Assembly: GCF_049243985.1 (NCBI RefSeq)
Contig: NC_135373.1
Coordinates: 95,599,213-95,663,212, forward strand
Length of the DNA stretch: 64,000 bases
Direction: 5' to 3'
Origin: Paroedura picta
Taxonomy: Eukaryota; Chordata; Lepidosauria; Squamata; Gekkonidae
Shown: one piece after another, positions 32,501 to 47,500 of the stretch
How positions within the stretch are numbered: the first letter of the stretch is position 1
How the letters are laid out: each line of letters begins with the position of its first letter
Notes under the pieces: model-generated
Seen by the model: the letters and a program-made list of their open reading frames with translations, nothing else
Database searches by the model: none
Told to the model about the DNA's origin: nothing
Made by a program: the position numbers and the translations under genes

Positions 32501-35500
32501 GGTATAAATTGCAATGTGAAATGCTAGATTTTCAAGATTATTACATGGAGCTTCTGTTCTTGATCTGATCATAACTGGATGATTGAATACCCCATATAAG
32601 TGGGAGGTGTCCCTCATCAAAATAGCTTGTTGTGAAGGAGGCTGGAAGGGAAGATCCCAGTATCAGTTGTGACATAGTCCAACAATGCAGAGAACAGAGG
32701 CCTTTAAGCACCTGTAGAAGCATGTTCTGACAATCCCACATAGGACAGAAGTGTTGAATCACCCAATTCTGAAGAGGTTACTTCCAAAGACTGGCATAAC
32801 ATACAACTGAGACTTACGTGGTCATAAGGTCTAAGAGACAATTAATGTGTTTTGCAGGCTGAATTTGTGGCAGAAATATTTCTGTGGCAGTGATGAGAAC
32901 AGTCTTGCAACCCTAAGATATGAACACCTTTGTAATAGCCAGCTCCAGTAAAACAAGTATGCATGGTGGGGATCAAGAAGGATGAGGTTGAAGTTTCTCT
33001 CTACTGACTTGAAGTTCCAATCTGGCAAAACAGCCACACTGTTTGAACATGGGGAACAAGAATGAAACAGGACAGAACAGTAAGGAGCCCTTTTTTGACA
33101 TATATAGGAAGATGGTGATCTCTTGATGCTGAAGGTGTACTGCAACCAAGTCATGGTAGTGGACATCTCCTACAATGAACCATCGAAAATTCTGATGTTG
33201 AGATTGGGTAGAGATATGAAAGTAGGCCTCCTTGAATTCAACAGGTACGAACCAAGTGCCTAGTTGTAAGAGGCATAGGAACCAGTTATGGAACTATCCA
33301 GAAATTCTTACTGCCAATAATAGAGATAGAGGATGGTGCGGAGATCTCTGGCCCTCTTTTGGACAACAAAGTACTGAGAATAGAAATAATGGCCCCTACT
33401 GGAATGATGCATAGGTTCTATCTCTTTCTCAAGAGGAAATCCATTCCTTGATGGAGCATTAGGAAAATGGAGGAAATATGGTGAGAAAGAACACAGAAAA
33501 GGGGGGGAGGGCATGTTTAATGCATATTCCAGGCTGATGCTGCAGAGAACACACTCCAAGATGATCAGGCCAGCAGATATTGTTGGAAGTGGAGAGAAGC
33601 CACTTGCACCTGCACAACTATTGTTTCAGTTCCAAAGAAGAATTTGTCTGAGATTGAATTTGGGACTTGAGCTACATGAATAATTGCATGTAGAAGGGGA
33701 TGTCTTATAGCTGAAGAAGGATGCTTTAGAGACTATTGCTATCTTGATCCTGATGACTGTCCACATTGTCCTTGAGGCTCGTAGAAGTGAGGGAGAAAGT
33801 CTGTCAATTTAGTGCTCACATTGAGTTTTGGTAACTGCTCCAAATCATTGTCTGTCTTGGAACTGAAAAGCCTTCTCTTTTGATTCACATTCAGCAACAT
33901 GCATGGATGTATGAAGTTGTTACTTTATGAAGTTGTTTCTTTGTCATGTCATACATATGGCAGTCTCAGTTCAACAGAACAGCATATTTCCAGTCTTGAC
34001 GATTCTGAGGTTCCACTTTAAATCTCTCTTATTCATAGTAACACAGCTGAAAGATTGTCCAGGCATGCTCAGGGAATCATCGTAATTATAGGTTGCAAAG
34101 TCATCACATCCCTCAGTTGTCAGGCTCAGTGCTCCAAGAGAAGGTAGAGAACTAGGTACCAAGGCAGTAGGTTGTGCTGGTGCCTTGGGACGTCTTAGCA
34201 GAGGCTTCTCCAACTGGCGCTCTACAAGGGAAGCACATCAGCATATAGAGATGTCTCTAAGCAATGAAGGAGTTAGAGCTGCCTTGCAGGCCAGTGGGCT
34301 GGACCCAACAGTACATTTCTACTAAGATTTGTGCTGAATTCCTTGCACTTCAGATTTACCTCTCATGCTTCCAGGGCAGCATTCTGGGGAACTCTTTGGG
34401 CTGCAGTGGAGAAAGAAAAAAGGGCCCATTCTGCTGCTAGAAATCCCTTCCGCTGGATTCAACATAGCATTTCGAAAACAGGCTGAAGCTAGAGCAAGAG
34501 TTCTAGCAGCTCTGCAATGAGGTCCAGTGAATTCTACACACAGCACATGGATCAAGGGCATCACCAGTTTCAAGCACTCCCCTTTATACTTCAGCTTCTC
34601 CAGGACCAGTAACTTACATCTTAATTTTTGCAGTTTTGCCTCAGTCTGGCAAGGCTGTTCAATGGAGTCTAAGGATTCTGCAGACCGTAAAGGAGAGGAC
34701 AAGAGGCAAAGTGCCTGTCTGTTGAGGGAGATTTTCTTCTACAGCATTTGCACCTCTTGGAAGTAATAGATTGTACCATAAATGCCCATCATGCAAGAAA
34801 CTACTGCTACTGTCTAAACTAACTACAGAAGAAAATTTACAATATCCTAAAGGAAAGGCCAGCTCCTGAGGGGAAAGAAATCCTCTCAAAGCAGTTCCCC
34901 AATAATTAGACAGACAAAGAGGAAATGAGAAGGGAAGGTGCTGTGAGGTCACCTCCCCCATGGAACATGCACAATCCAGTTCTGCATCCGTGAGAGACAG
35001 GTCTTCACACCAAAAATTTAGGTCTAGAAGTTTCTGAATCAATAGCTGCTCAGGTGCAAAGAGATCATAAATTATTAAGGGAGGCTTCTTTTCTACACAC
35101 ATTTTTCTGGGTCCAGTTTGGAAAGCAAGATCATTCACATAGTACACCATTTAACCTATTAAACACAAAAACACGGGAACAGCTCCCCCGGCCATTCTAC
35201 TCCATAATAATAGGATACAAAATAAGTACTTACTTTAGCATTCCCAAAAGGAAAAAGTATACCCAAAGAAAATATTCCCAAGAGGGGCCCGCCTACTATT
35301 CCAAATATGCTGAGTGCAGCCTATGAAAAGGGGAAAAAAAACTCTGATGAAGGCAGAGAGAAACAAAAAAGGTACATTGGACTTGCCCCAGAATGCATCT
35401 TGGAGTGGATAGCCTCTATAACCAGCCTGGAGACAATGTTGTCATTTTATACTTTCCTGTCAGAGGATCTCCCATCCAGTTTGGGGCATGTTTTCATCTT

Positions 35501-38500
35501 CCAACAATTAGCATGCTTTGTAAATGCATTTTAAATCAAAGAACACTGAAACATGGCCGGTAAATGACTGCTGACCCAACGGGACATATGAACAGTTCCC
35601 TTATTCTAATTAGAACTCATGTTTTAGGTGTTAGCCTTTGTTCAAGAAAGAGGTGAGACTATGTAAGTTTCCCACTGACAGGTTGTTCCTTCAAAGAATT
35701 TCTCCTCTCCCCCCAAACAAAACTCCTTTCCACCTGCCTAGGACTGGGAACAGCAGGGTTTGGAGAGGGGATTGACCACAGTAGACTGTAATACCATAGA
35801 TCCTACTCTTCAAAAGGAGCCATTTTCTCCAGCGGAATGGATCTCTGATATCTTGATATCAGCTATCATTCCAAGAGATCTCCAGACCCCACCTGGAGGC
35901 TGGTGATCTTTACTCCTGTCCCTGTCAGGCCTGAAGCAGGCAAAGGCCTTAACTGACTGCCACCACTCTGGTTCTTGGGCTTTACTAGAGAGGACTCAGA
36001 GAAAGAATGCCTTGCCTGAACCCAGCCTATCATTCCTCCTTATGGCTGAATAAAGGAGAAACCCACAAATGGTACTCACAATGAAGCAGACTTGCCTATA
36101 ACTGCAAGTATAAACCACACTTGCTTCAGGAATTTAGGAGAAGCAGCAACAAGATATTTGTTGTATTCCTACCACAGAGACTGTTGTAAATTTTAAACAC
36201 CAACAGAAAGAACACAAAAACATTTGAGAAACATTCTATACATGGAAAAGATAATTAAGTACATATGGCTCCAATGAAGTTACTAGAATTGTCATGGTGT
36301 ATGCTAGCCAAGTTCCATACCATTGTTAAAATAAACACTTAATATGCATTGTTAATCTTCTGGAACCCTACATTAATCAAAATAACCTCCCTACACAATT
36401 GAATATCAAGGGATTAAACACATACCTGCAACAGGCCACCCATAAGAGATGCTAGACCAGCCATGATAAGGCATACCCCGCCAAACAGAATATCTAAAAG
36501 AATGATTTATATAAATAAGTCAATTCATTGTGCAAGTCACTATTCTGAACAACACTTTTAATAGAGTAGGGAAGGGGGCACTGGAAATGAGTTATGGAAC
36601 CATGAGGGCAATAGCCTCAAAACGTTTGGGAACCACTGATCTATAATGTGAATTTTGACTGACTAGTTGAATCACATTAAGCCAAAAATCACCCTCTAAT
36701 GGCCATTCTTTTTGGAGACAGGATGAATCTATTCCATGGGACTCAACAGAATTCAGTGCAGCAGCCTTTTAGAAAAGGCTGCTGCACATATTGATCTAAA
36801 GGCAAGGTCACCCAGGTGTTGGTATCCTACCTGAAAGACAAGCCGAATGTGATTGATTAGCCTGTTTATCTGCAGAAGAGTGAAAGTCTCAAGATGCAAA
36901 ATTCCTTACACAGAATGCAGACCTATTCCAAGAGCAGTGGGTAAATCTGGTGTCTCAACATCTGAACTGAGATCTGAAAAACCTAATCTGCACTGACTTA
37001 TCATCCTTCTTGAGGGTTGAAAGTACAGGTTCTTCTTAGTGCTTAATTTCCACAAGAAGATCCTCAAATGCTTCCTTGGCAAACACCTTCTTGCCCTGAG
37101 ATAAGACACTAGAAAGAGTATTTCTGGAAAACTGAATTGACATGCCATTTCTGAAGCCAGTGCTCCTCTATGAATACATCCACATTTCTCCATTAAAATT
37201 GGTGAAAAGAAATTAAGATCAAATTGTAGGTCTTGTGCAAACTTACTCATTCCCATGGATATCGCTGACAACTGGGCATCAGTCAATGTTCTGAAACGAG
37301 GTTTGACAATGTCCTCCACAGTTACGGCAGCTAATGCATTGATGCTGGAAGACACAGTACTAAGGGATAAAAAACAAAAATGCTTTGCATTTCAGATATG
37401 CAGTGATTATAAAACTAGGACCATTAAAAATGTGACCTACCCTCAAAATGGCCAGATTCAGCTACTGCATAGTGTTAGAGTAGATAGTAAGGAAATTCCT
37501 CATCAGCATAAAATGGTGAGCTTGGTTTCCTCACCTACTTTACAAGCATCTTTAATCCTGTGGAGCGGATTAAATAAAGGAGTAAGGGCTGTCTGGGAGG
37601 AGTTAGGGCGGGCCCTGTCTGGGATAAAAACGCGAAGCGGCTCCTGATTGGGCCCTCCGACTGTCCATCCACAGCCAAGCCGCCAATGGGGAGCCGCTCG
37701 AAGTGCGGCTCCCCATTGGCGGCTTGGCCCGGCCTCGCCTGCCGGCCCGGGGATTCGCCTCGCAGATTGCGATGGCAACCCGCACCGACAGTCCTCTGGG
37801 CCAACACTCCTCCATCTTCGGAAAAGAGCAGGGACGCCACGTCTCCGACGCGGCGTCCCTGCTCCTTTCCCACCCCGGGGAGCCTACGTTCTCGCCATCC
37901 CCCTCGCCTGCCGTTGCCGCCTCCCCCCGCGCGCCCAAGAGGTCCCCGCGCCCCTGCCGCCACCTGCAACGACAACCACTCCATTCCGCCCTCCCCGCCG
38001 GCCCGCGCAGCCTGCAGCTACCCGCTGCCACCACCAACGCTGTCTTCAACCTTGAGGCCGCACAACACAGCCGCCGCCGCAACACCTTGCTCGCCACTGC
38101 CGCGGCCCTGCCGCGGCCTCCACCAACGCCCACTCACCTCAGGCCTTGGCGCCAGCCCATGCAGCCGAGAGCGCCCCGTGCCACCAGCCGCCGGGAACTC
38201 GCCCTTCGCCCTCGCCGCTGCAAGACCCGCCCACCCACGGAAAACCTCGCTTGCCGGCCCCGTGCCCGCGCTTCTGCTGCCGCCGCCCCCTCACCCCACG
38301 GCCACTGACCTCGGGCCTCACCGCCGCCACCCCGCGCACCTCCCAGCGGCCCGCGCTGCCACCCACCACCAGTGCTGCCTTCGCCGTCCCCGTAGAGGGG
38401 CCCGCCAAGCCGGTAAGCTAGCACCCACTGTATTTATAACACAGCGGGCTTATTTTCTAGTATACCATAATTCTAATTTACCTTAATGTCCCACTGTAGG

Positions 38501-41500
38501 TCCCAGCCACAAAGAGTCCTGGAATTCCTGGAAACTGTCCCAAAATGTCCAATACCAAATATGGCATGAGCTAAACAAAATTAATAAAATATTACACCTT
38601 TTGTTTATATTCTACATCAAGAATCAATTTACTGAAGCTGTGTATAGTCAGACCCAGCCAAATTTTTGTTAGAAGTATATTTCTTAGTTGAAACTTTACA
38701 AATGAGAATTCCCTCACTCTAAAACCGCACAGAAGATGCATCTTCCTAAAAATGCTTTACCATAGACCTTTAAAAGCCAGGGCTTTGCCATAGATCTTTA
38801 AAAGGTAAAGACATCCTCTAAGATACAACAGGTGCCTTCCATTTAGGCCTTTAAAACGTCTGCCTTCTAGACTTGTGCCTAGAAGTTAATAGCTAGCTTG
38901 TAATACTGAATAAGAATGAATGTGGTAGGCATTCTGTTTCTGCCTCCCGTCATAAATGGCACCATTTTTGCTGTTTCTGAGAGGCCATTAAGGGAAGCCC
39001 TACACAGCATTCGCAGGAATGGAAACAGCAAGGTTCTTGCCCTCAAAGAAAGGGTGCTGGCAGCTTATCATATGTAGGTGCCTGAGACATCATGGTTATA
39101 ACTTGCACTGCAAAAGCAAATCTGACTTTAAAAAGCACTACAAGATCACAGACTGAATATGCAAGCCTATGAATCATTACATAATGCTGATCAAGTCCAC
39201 TCCCATTTTATGGGCTTTCAGAAGATAGCGAAAATACCAGCAAATGTTTTGCTAAGAAAGCAGGCAAGGAAAATGGATAGCACTTGGATACAAAAGTATA
39301 AGAAATAAAAAGGATACAGTATTGACAGAGAATGTTTGCCAGGAGGAATGCATTTCTTATTCTTGGTTAACTTTCTTAAATTGAAGCATTTCCCACAATT
39401 TAAATGAAAAATAAATCAATCCCTATGTCAAAGTGCTTAGTTAACACACTATACTAAAAAAAAAACTTTAAAAATACCTGAAGGTACAGAAACTAGGTGG
39501 AGACAGTCCCCCTGGACAGACTTTGTCACAGAGAACTACATATAAATCTAAATGCATATGATTTTTCACTTGTCAGTAATACTAAACCTGATCTGGTTGT
39601 TTCACAAACCCCATAGTCAGTGGGTCACAATCCTTGTAAATAGAGTACATTGAGAGTCCACTTAATACTGCAGAAGAGATAACGATCCAGAGACCCACAA
39701 GGTTGAAATAGAGAGAACTGTAAGAAAAATGTACAAGACATAAGCACTTTTTCCTGCTGAAATTATTTGAAAAAGTTTTGCCCAATTTTGTCTCGGGATG
39801 AGCGAAATTGCAAAAAGTGGATTTGCCACTTTTTATCTCACATCCCATCAGTGAGCAACCAGTGAGCAACCAGGGGCAAGCCTATATGGAGGGGTAAAAG
39901 CGCAATAGTCCCTGCAGCACTGTCTCACCCTCCCAACCACCTTCCCATCTCTATTTCCTGCTCTGAGTAATTTTTTGAAATAAAAATGATATGGTCCATG
40001 TTGCAGCATGACCACAAAGCTACACTGTCCAAAGGAAAATAAAATCTTCTGCAAAGTGTTCATAGTCTTTTTTGGATCAGGCAGACAAAACATAATCCCG
40101 TTTGTGTTTCCTGGAGGTGGGGAATGAACAGGGAAAGGGGAGGGGGGGGTGATCAAGCAGCCTTCTCCCGATCATCCAGGGGTCTGAGCGGTTTGTTTTT
40201 AAGCCAATCGTTTACAAAGAAAATGACTTTGGAGCTACAGTTACCATGTCCAGCCTTCTCACAACTCAGGCAGGCAAAACACAGTCCTGTTTCTGTTTTC
40301 TAGAGGTGGGGAATGGGCTGGGAAAGAGGGGGGTGGGTGAGTTGAAGCAGCCTTTTCCCAATCATCCAAGTATACATGCTGCTTGTTTTAAAGCCTACTG
40401 TTCACACACAAGCACTCCTTGAGCGCCATCTGCCATTTCCAGCATTTCATAAATTCACCCAGACATAGAGTCCAAAACCCCACGAATCCCCCCAAAGGGG
40501 GTGGGGGTGCTGCATTGTTCTGGTGTTTCTCCATAGCAACGTGAAAGTGTTACTTTTTAAATTAAAAATGCATCTGTGTTGTGGCATTACCACATAGCAA
40601 CGCAAAAGTGCCTTTAAAAAATTTCAGGGCTCGGGGGGGGCAGGGGGTGAATTGGCTCGAGGGGGGGGCAGGGGGTGAATTTCAGTCCACAAGAGAACTG
40701 CTGTGCTGTGACTGGCAAGCCATGGAGCGAGGGGGGGGAGACGTTTGTTTTGCTTTCTCTTACAGCCTCATCAAGAGAAAACGGAAAATGCTGGAGGGAT
40801 CTCCCGTAAGGAGGGCTGCAAACACAAGGTTTACCATCCCGCGTTTGCAAGCAAGAAGCCCCACACGTTTTACCCCTCCATGCAGAAACAGTCTTATGAG
40901 TTCACCTTCTTGCTATACAAAGTCCTGCATTACATGGCAGACTCCATGGACCTTCCTGTTCTCCCCTACTTTGGATCTAAGTCTGTATTTCATTTTGTCC
41001 CTTGTCTTCACCCCTGGGAAGCACCTTACTGGCTAACTCTAAGCTCTTCCATATATACAGTAATAGATATACAATAATCCTTTTTGGATTATTGACTGGC
41101 CAGATGCTTGGAACCCTTACCTGAAATGATTACAGCTCGAAAGGTGGACTATAAGTATAGCCTCTACCTTCCCTTTCTTGAGCAATATGTATCGCTAGTT
41201 AATGGTTGTTCATCGACATCTTATATGTAGAGAGACACTGGAACTGCACTTGCGCAGAACAGCTGCAGACAATTTGGTGCAGAGTGGTAAGGCAGCAGAA
41301 ATGCTATCTGAAGCTGTCTGTCCAAGAGGTTGGGAGTTCAATCCCAGCAGCCGGCTCAAGGTTGACTCAGCCTTCCATCCTTCTGAGGTCGGTAAAATGA
41401 GTACCCAGCTTGCTGGGGGGGGGGGGGGTAAACGGTAATGACTGGGAAAGGCACTGGCAAACCACCCCGTATTGAGTCTGCCATGAAAACGCTAGGGGGC

Positions 41501-44500
41501 GTCACCCCAAGGGTCAGACATGACCCGGTGCTTGCACAGGGGATACCTTTACCTTTACCTAACAAACTCCTAAAATGAGGGCACTCTGCCCCAAATGGAG
41601 CCTAGGCTCACATGGACTTTCCTGCTATTGATGTTACATGCTCTGAGGGTGGACTGCCCCTCTCCCTCAGTTCCTTTTTCATCACTGCAACAGTAGGAAG
41701 CACCTAGCATTCACGCTGTTGATTATTAATTTTTCTTTAGTATTGTGTCATTTTTCCATCCCAAGGAGTTTTGTACTTTTCCCATTTTCGGGGATCTTTT
41801 GGACACCTTCTGCATCTTCTCAAAAGGAATCACTTAGGATCTGAGCTGAAAGGTGCAATGTAAGTTTCTTCTAGAATCTTCTGAACTCCCTTCTCTAGCC
41901 TTTGCCTTCCTCTTCTTGAGTGATATGCATGACCAGTTATTGTACTTGCATGTATTACTCCCTCAAACAGTGTAAAACTGAAACCAGTAGACCTTTTTAG
42001 AATGGAAGCAAAGTCTCTTTTTTATGGTCAAGCATTCCAAGGGCAAATTTTGCCAGACAGGACAATGGGCCTCGTTCACATGGACATGTGCATTCTATAT
42101 GTGTGGCACTTGAATTCGTCCAACCAAATTTGATGTCACCCGATTTAGGTATGTCATATCAGCCCTGGGCAATGCACAGATTTTCTCTGTGACAGCACCT
42201 ACATTGTGGAATAACCTCCTTCAAGGAGGGCGACTGAGCATCTACTTTGTTGTAATTTCCAAAGGTGTGCAAAGTCAAATTATTTTGGAGCAATTCTGAA
42301 GGTCGGATTCTACTGTTGAAGGGACAAAAGTTGAACAAAATAATGGATCCAGGACACAAATAAGGATCCAAAATTTATATTTTCAGAAAAGTATGAAATA
42401 AGATTAAGTTGCTACATATTTGTAAAACTGCAATTTATTTTTGATTGCATTCCTTAGATACTTAGATATGGTAATGTATATTTATTGAATCGATATTGAT
42501 ATCCCCTTTTTTCCCTACGCTATGACTTTTCTTTCCAGGCATGAGCTCCCAAAACACATGTAGCATCATTACAGAAAACAGACTCAGAAAAACTCTATCT
42601 GCATAATGGTACTTCTTCCTCTATGAAGATGTGAAATCTCTACACCACTCTTTCCCTAGTTCTGACTCGTTTTGGCAAATGGCTACAGTCTATCAAAGTA
42701 TCACTCCCAATCTCAGCCAAAATGTGAATGTATTCATAGAGGAGCACTAGTTGCTGCCAGTATGATGAGGGGACATATGAAGAACTGAACCAATTACACC
42801 AATATAAGATGGGGAAGACTTGTCTTGGCAGTAGCATGTGCAAAAAGGGTCTAGGAGTCTTAGCAGACCATACATTGAACATGAGTCAGCAGTGTGACTC
42901 AGTGGCTTAAAAGGCAAATGGGATATGGGGCTGTATCAAACGGAGTATCGTGTCCAGATCATGGGAGGTGATGGTACCGCTTTACTCTGCTCTGGTTCAG
43001 CCTCACTTGGAGTACCGTGCTCAGTTTTGGGCACCCCAGTTGAAGAGGGATGTTGACAAACTGGAACGTGTCCAGAGGAGGGCAACAAAGATGGTGAGGG
43101 GTTTGGAGACCAACATATGAAGAAAGGTTGTTTAGCCTGGAGAGGAGACAACTGAGAGGGGATTTGATAACCATCCTCAAGTATTTAAAAGGGTGCCATA
43201 TGGAGGATGGAGCAGAATTGTTCTCTCTTGCCCCAGAGGGACAGACCAGAATGAATGGGATGAAATTAATTCAAAAGAAATTCCATCTAAATATCCGGAA
43301 GAAGTTCCTGACAGTTAGAGCGGTTTCTCAGTAGAACAGGTTTCCTTGGGAGGTGGTGGGTTCTCCATCTTTGGAAATTTTTAAACAGAGGCTAGATAGC
43401 CATCTGATGGAGAGGCTAATCCTGTGAAGGCAAAGGGGTGGCAGGTTACAGTAGATGAGCGATTGGGATGTGAGTGTTCTGCATAGTGAAGGGGGTTGGA
43501 CTAGATGACCCATGAGGTCCCTTCCAACTTTATTATTCTATGATTCTATGAACCATCAGAATAATTTGAAATCTAAGTCTACCGTTAGAGACAGTATAGT
43601 TAAGGACATCAGATGTGGACTTCTTCATTGCTTTATCTTTTTCATTCCCATTCTACCATTCCTTACAATCACGTATGTTACATACAATATCTATATGAAC
43701 ACATGCTGAAATTCCTTTCTCTTTACAATTTCCCCAAAGCCCTTTGCAATGAATATATGCTAAGTGAACTTACAGTTTTGCATGAACGATTGTTTTGCAA
43801 GCAAGGTATCGCTGAATTTGAGACTGATTGACTCCATATATGCCAAGCCAAGTGAAAGTGCCACCAATAATGAGCGTCCAGAATGTATGTCTTTGCATTG
43901 GACTTGGGTTAAAGCTAAGTAAAAAGAAAATATATCAAAAGTAAGGAGAAAATGAATCAAAATAAATGTTTACCTTTTGTTCTTGAAAGACAATGAGAAT
44001 TCTGAACTTATCAGTAAAGTCCTATTATTCTAATGTCAGTAGGGCACTGTCCTTTAACCCCTTGTCGAGATAATAGACAGAGCCCACAAACAAATGCTGA
44101 TAGTATCCAGCAGTTTCCACCATTCCTAGACCATGCTACAGAAATCACTACTTGCTATAGTCTTGCTGCAAAACACTTCATCTGCTTCTGAAAAAAATAC
44201 AGCCGTAAAAGTGCACCATTAATGAGATAAACTGACAAAGATAAAAATTAAGGTTGGAAAGTGGAAGATCCCTAAATATATCGTACATCATATAAACATG
44301 CTAATGTTAAAGTGGGTGAGACTGCCCTACAGTAACTAATAAGAACAGCAGACATGTTTAAAATTCACTTTTCTCCCTTTAGTGTTAGTAAGACAATATT
44401 GTCTTCTGGGAAGTACATGAACATCTTCATCTTTAAGTGGAAACATGTCCTAAGGAACTAATCTGCAGTTCCATTCTGTATTCTAGTAAATAGAATGTCC

Positions 44501-47500
44501 GCCTGACCTATGGTTAGGTGGGGACTAAGAAGGCTGGAATCAAGTACAGCATGGTTTGTTAGACCCTCTAGGCCCTGCAGCAAAAGAAGAAGAACTGGAT
44601 GGATCAGAGGTAAGATGAAATTTTGGTGGGGAGCAACTGTTTCCTAAAATCCTCAAACTAGAAGAACAAAATAGAACTAGAAGAACAAAATAAATGATAA
44701 AATGTTGTCTGCTTGTAGTTGTCCTTTATGGTTGAAAGAAATTCCTTTTTTGACCTGTAATCTACATCTCATCAAACTGGTCTGCAGGTGGCCTCCAGAA
44801 CCAAGATCTACTTCCAGGCTCTGAATAGACAATTCTGCTGACAACAACCATAAAATGCCAAACTTCTGGCTCCAAGCTGCACTGAAATAAATAATCTTCA
44901 AGAAGGCTGCAGGTAATGAGATTTTCTGAACCGCAACCTTAATTTATACTTGACAGAAATGGTCAGACTATCAACCTACATAATCATTACACCATTTGGC
45001 TTGAGATTACATCAACAACAGCAGAAAGACGGGCATGACAGTAGGAGGAGTGTTGGTTTAGGGAGATTAACAAAATGAATTGTTTAGATGAGTTGTTCAA
45101 TCTGTCTCTGGTCCTGTTCCCGGAAATGAGAGTGTGTCAAATCTTAGTTGAAACTTTGATCCTAAAGTTGTCTAATGTCAACTTTATAAGAATTAATTTT
45201 TTTCCCAGATTCCTGAAGAACCATAGTTTGGGCCCATCTAGAAAAACTCATTGGTAGAATCTGTATGGAACAAAGGGTCCAGTTAAACACTGCATAGTGC
45301 TTCAGAGCCAGTTTGGTGTAGTGGGGACTTCTAATCTGGCACGCCAGGTTTGATTCTGCGCTCCCCCACATGCAACCAGCTGGGTGACCTTGGGCTCGCC
45401 ACGGCACTGGTAAAACTGTTCTGATCGGGCAGTGGTATCAGCACTCTCTCAGCCTCACCCACCCCACAGGGTGTCTGTTGTGGGGAGAGGAATGGGAAGG
45501 CGACTGTAAGCCGCTTTCAGCCTCCTTCGGGTAGGGAAGAGCGGCATATAAGAACCAACTCTTCTTCTTCTTCAGCCAATGGATCAGAAAAATATTTAGG
45601 AACAAACATGCCCTGATCAGGCTCAGTAGGGACTCTCACTTTTTAAGTTCTCCCTCTATTTTAGCAGAGATCCAACAGAAGGCACTCAGGAACTGCACAA
45701 AGCAGCCTCCCCTTCCCATATTGGATACCATCACACAAGAATCCTTGTCCTATATTGTCCTACATTGTGGATAGATGATTTGCACACTGTCTTAATGAGG
45801 TTTATTTATCTGGATGCTTTTAATCTACTTTTCTCTACTCGAGACACTCAAGTGTCATCTTTGGCCATCTTTGGAGAGTATATTAAGTAACTTCAGACAA
45901 CTCATGCTGACTGATGCTAAAGGCAGAGAAGCCAACCACTTGCTCTCTAGACCCATGTCCATCATGGCTGCTAAAAACAACAGATATAAGATTGTCTCTC
46001 CTCCGGGAGATAATCAACCTCTCCCTATCAACAGGAGAATTCCCAGAAGGGTTAAAAGAGGCAGTTGGTTTCCCCACTGCTCAAAAAAACATCTCTGGAT
46101 CTACGACAGCCTATCAATTATCACGCCATCTTGCACTTAGCATTTCTGGGGAAGATGCTTGAAAAGGCTGTCGTAGACCGCTGTATTATTATTGTTATAA
46201 ATATTGAGTTATCTATCATTCCTGTTTTGTGTAAACTGCCCTGAGCCTTCGGGGAGGGTGGTATATAAATATAATTAATAAATGTATGGATTGTATGCAG
46301 TTTTGTAAAAAGAGAGGATCATTTTAACCAAAAATACTAATCATAAACAAAATAGGTTCAGTGCCCAGACATGTTTGTTTTTGGGCTCAATATAGTTACT
46401 TTAAGAAATGGATATAATCAACGACTAATGATCAAGTATTCTCCTTATAAGTACATTTTTAAAACATTTGAAGTTCTTAATTTGCTTTCCACAATAAAAT
46501 ACTCTCAGTGACATATTGGTGAGGAAACCACCGGAATCATCCCACAAGCTGAAACCAATACTGACAGGTTTTTTTCAAAAGCCTTTAAGAACTTCTGAGT
46601 TGCTTATACTTTCAAGACCATAGGCGGTCCAGTGTACCTCAAGGACCATCTGTCTGCATATATTCCCCAAAGAGCGACTTGCTCTATCCATTCCAACAGT
46701 TTGGTAGTTCCTGGCCCCAAAGAAGTCTGCCTGGCTTCCATCAGAACTATAGCCTTCTCAGCTGTGGCCCCAACCTGGTGGAACAAGCTCTCCAACAAAG
46801 TCAAGAGCCTATCAGAACTCAAACAGTTCCAAAGGGCCTGCAAGATGGAGCTCTTCTGCCAGGCTTTCTGATGAGGCCACAACCAGTCCCTCGACCAGGC
46901 AACCTGACATCCTATTGTCCCTGATTGCTGCTGATGCCCCTTAAATCATTCAAGATTACCCATATGTTGTGCTGTTAACTATTTATATCTTTCTTGTTAA
47001 TATTGTTCAATGCTCCATTTACCTTTCCCACACACCTCCAATGGTTATGTGTACACCACCCCAAGATGTCACAGCAAAGGGCAGTATACAAATTACATGA
47101 ATGAATAAATAAATACTGCTGCCTAAACATGAGAACACTTACTCCCAGAGACTCAGTCTTCCTCCTTGGTGAGCATCTTTTAGAATAGTTTTGAGTCCTC
47201 CTTTAATTATCATGGTCCGTATAATCACTGTTAGAAACCCAGCTATCATCAGTATAAACTGGAAAACATCTGTCCAGACTACTGCCTTTAGACCACCCTA
47301 TTTGGGAGCAACAAATATAGTGTACAATGAAAGATCTGTTCCACCAACATAAATCTGCAAATAGAACCTGATTCAAAGGAATAATTTTAATGTTTATAAA
47401 TTGCTGACACCTGTGGTATAACTTCACATAATCAGTTCCACTTCTTATAAAGACATAGTGTTGACATGCACCATGTAAACATCAGTTGTCCTCAGAGGAA

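Noticed and set aside
37603-38486. Overlapping frames of 135-266 codons on both strands
   Set aside because: GC-rich sequence has few stops, and the Pro/Ala/Arg content on both strands fits composition rather than coding. Kept only as possible captured cargo.
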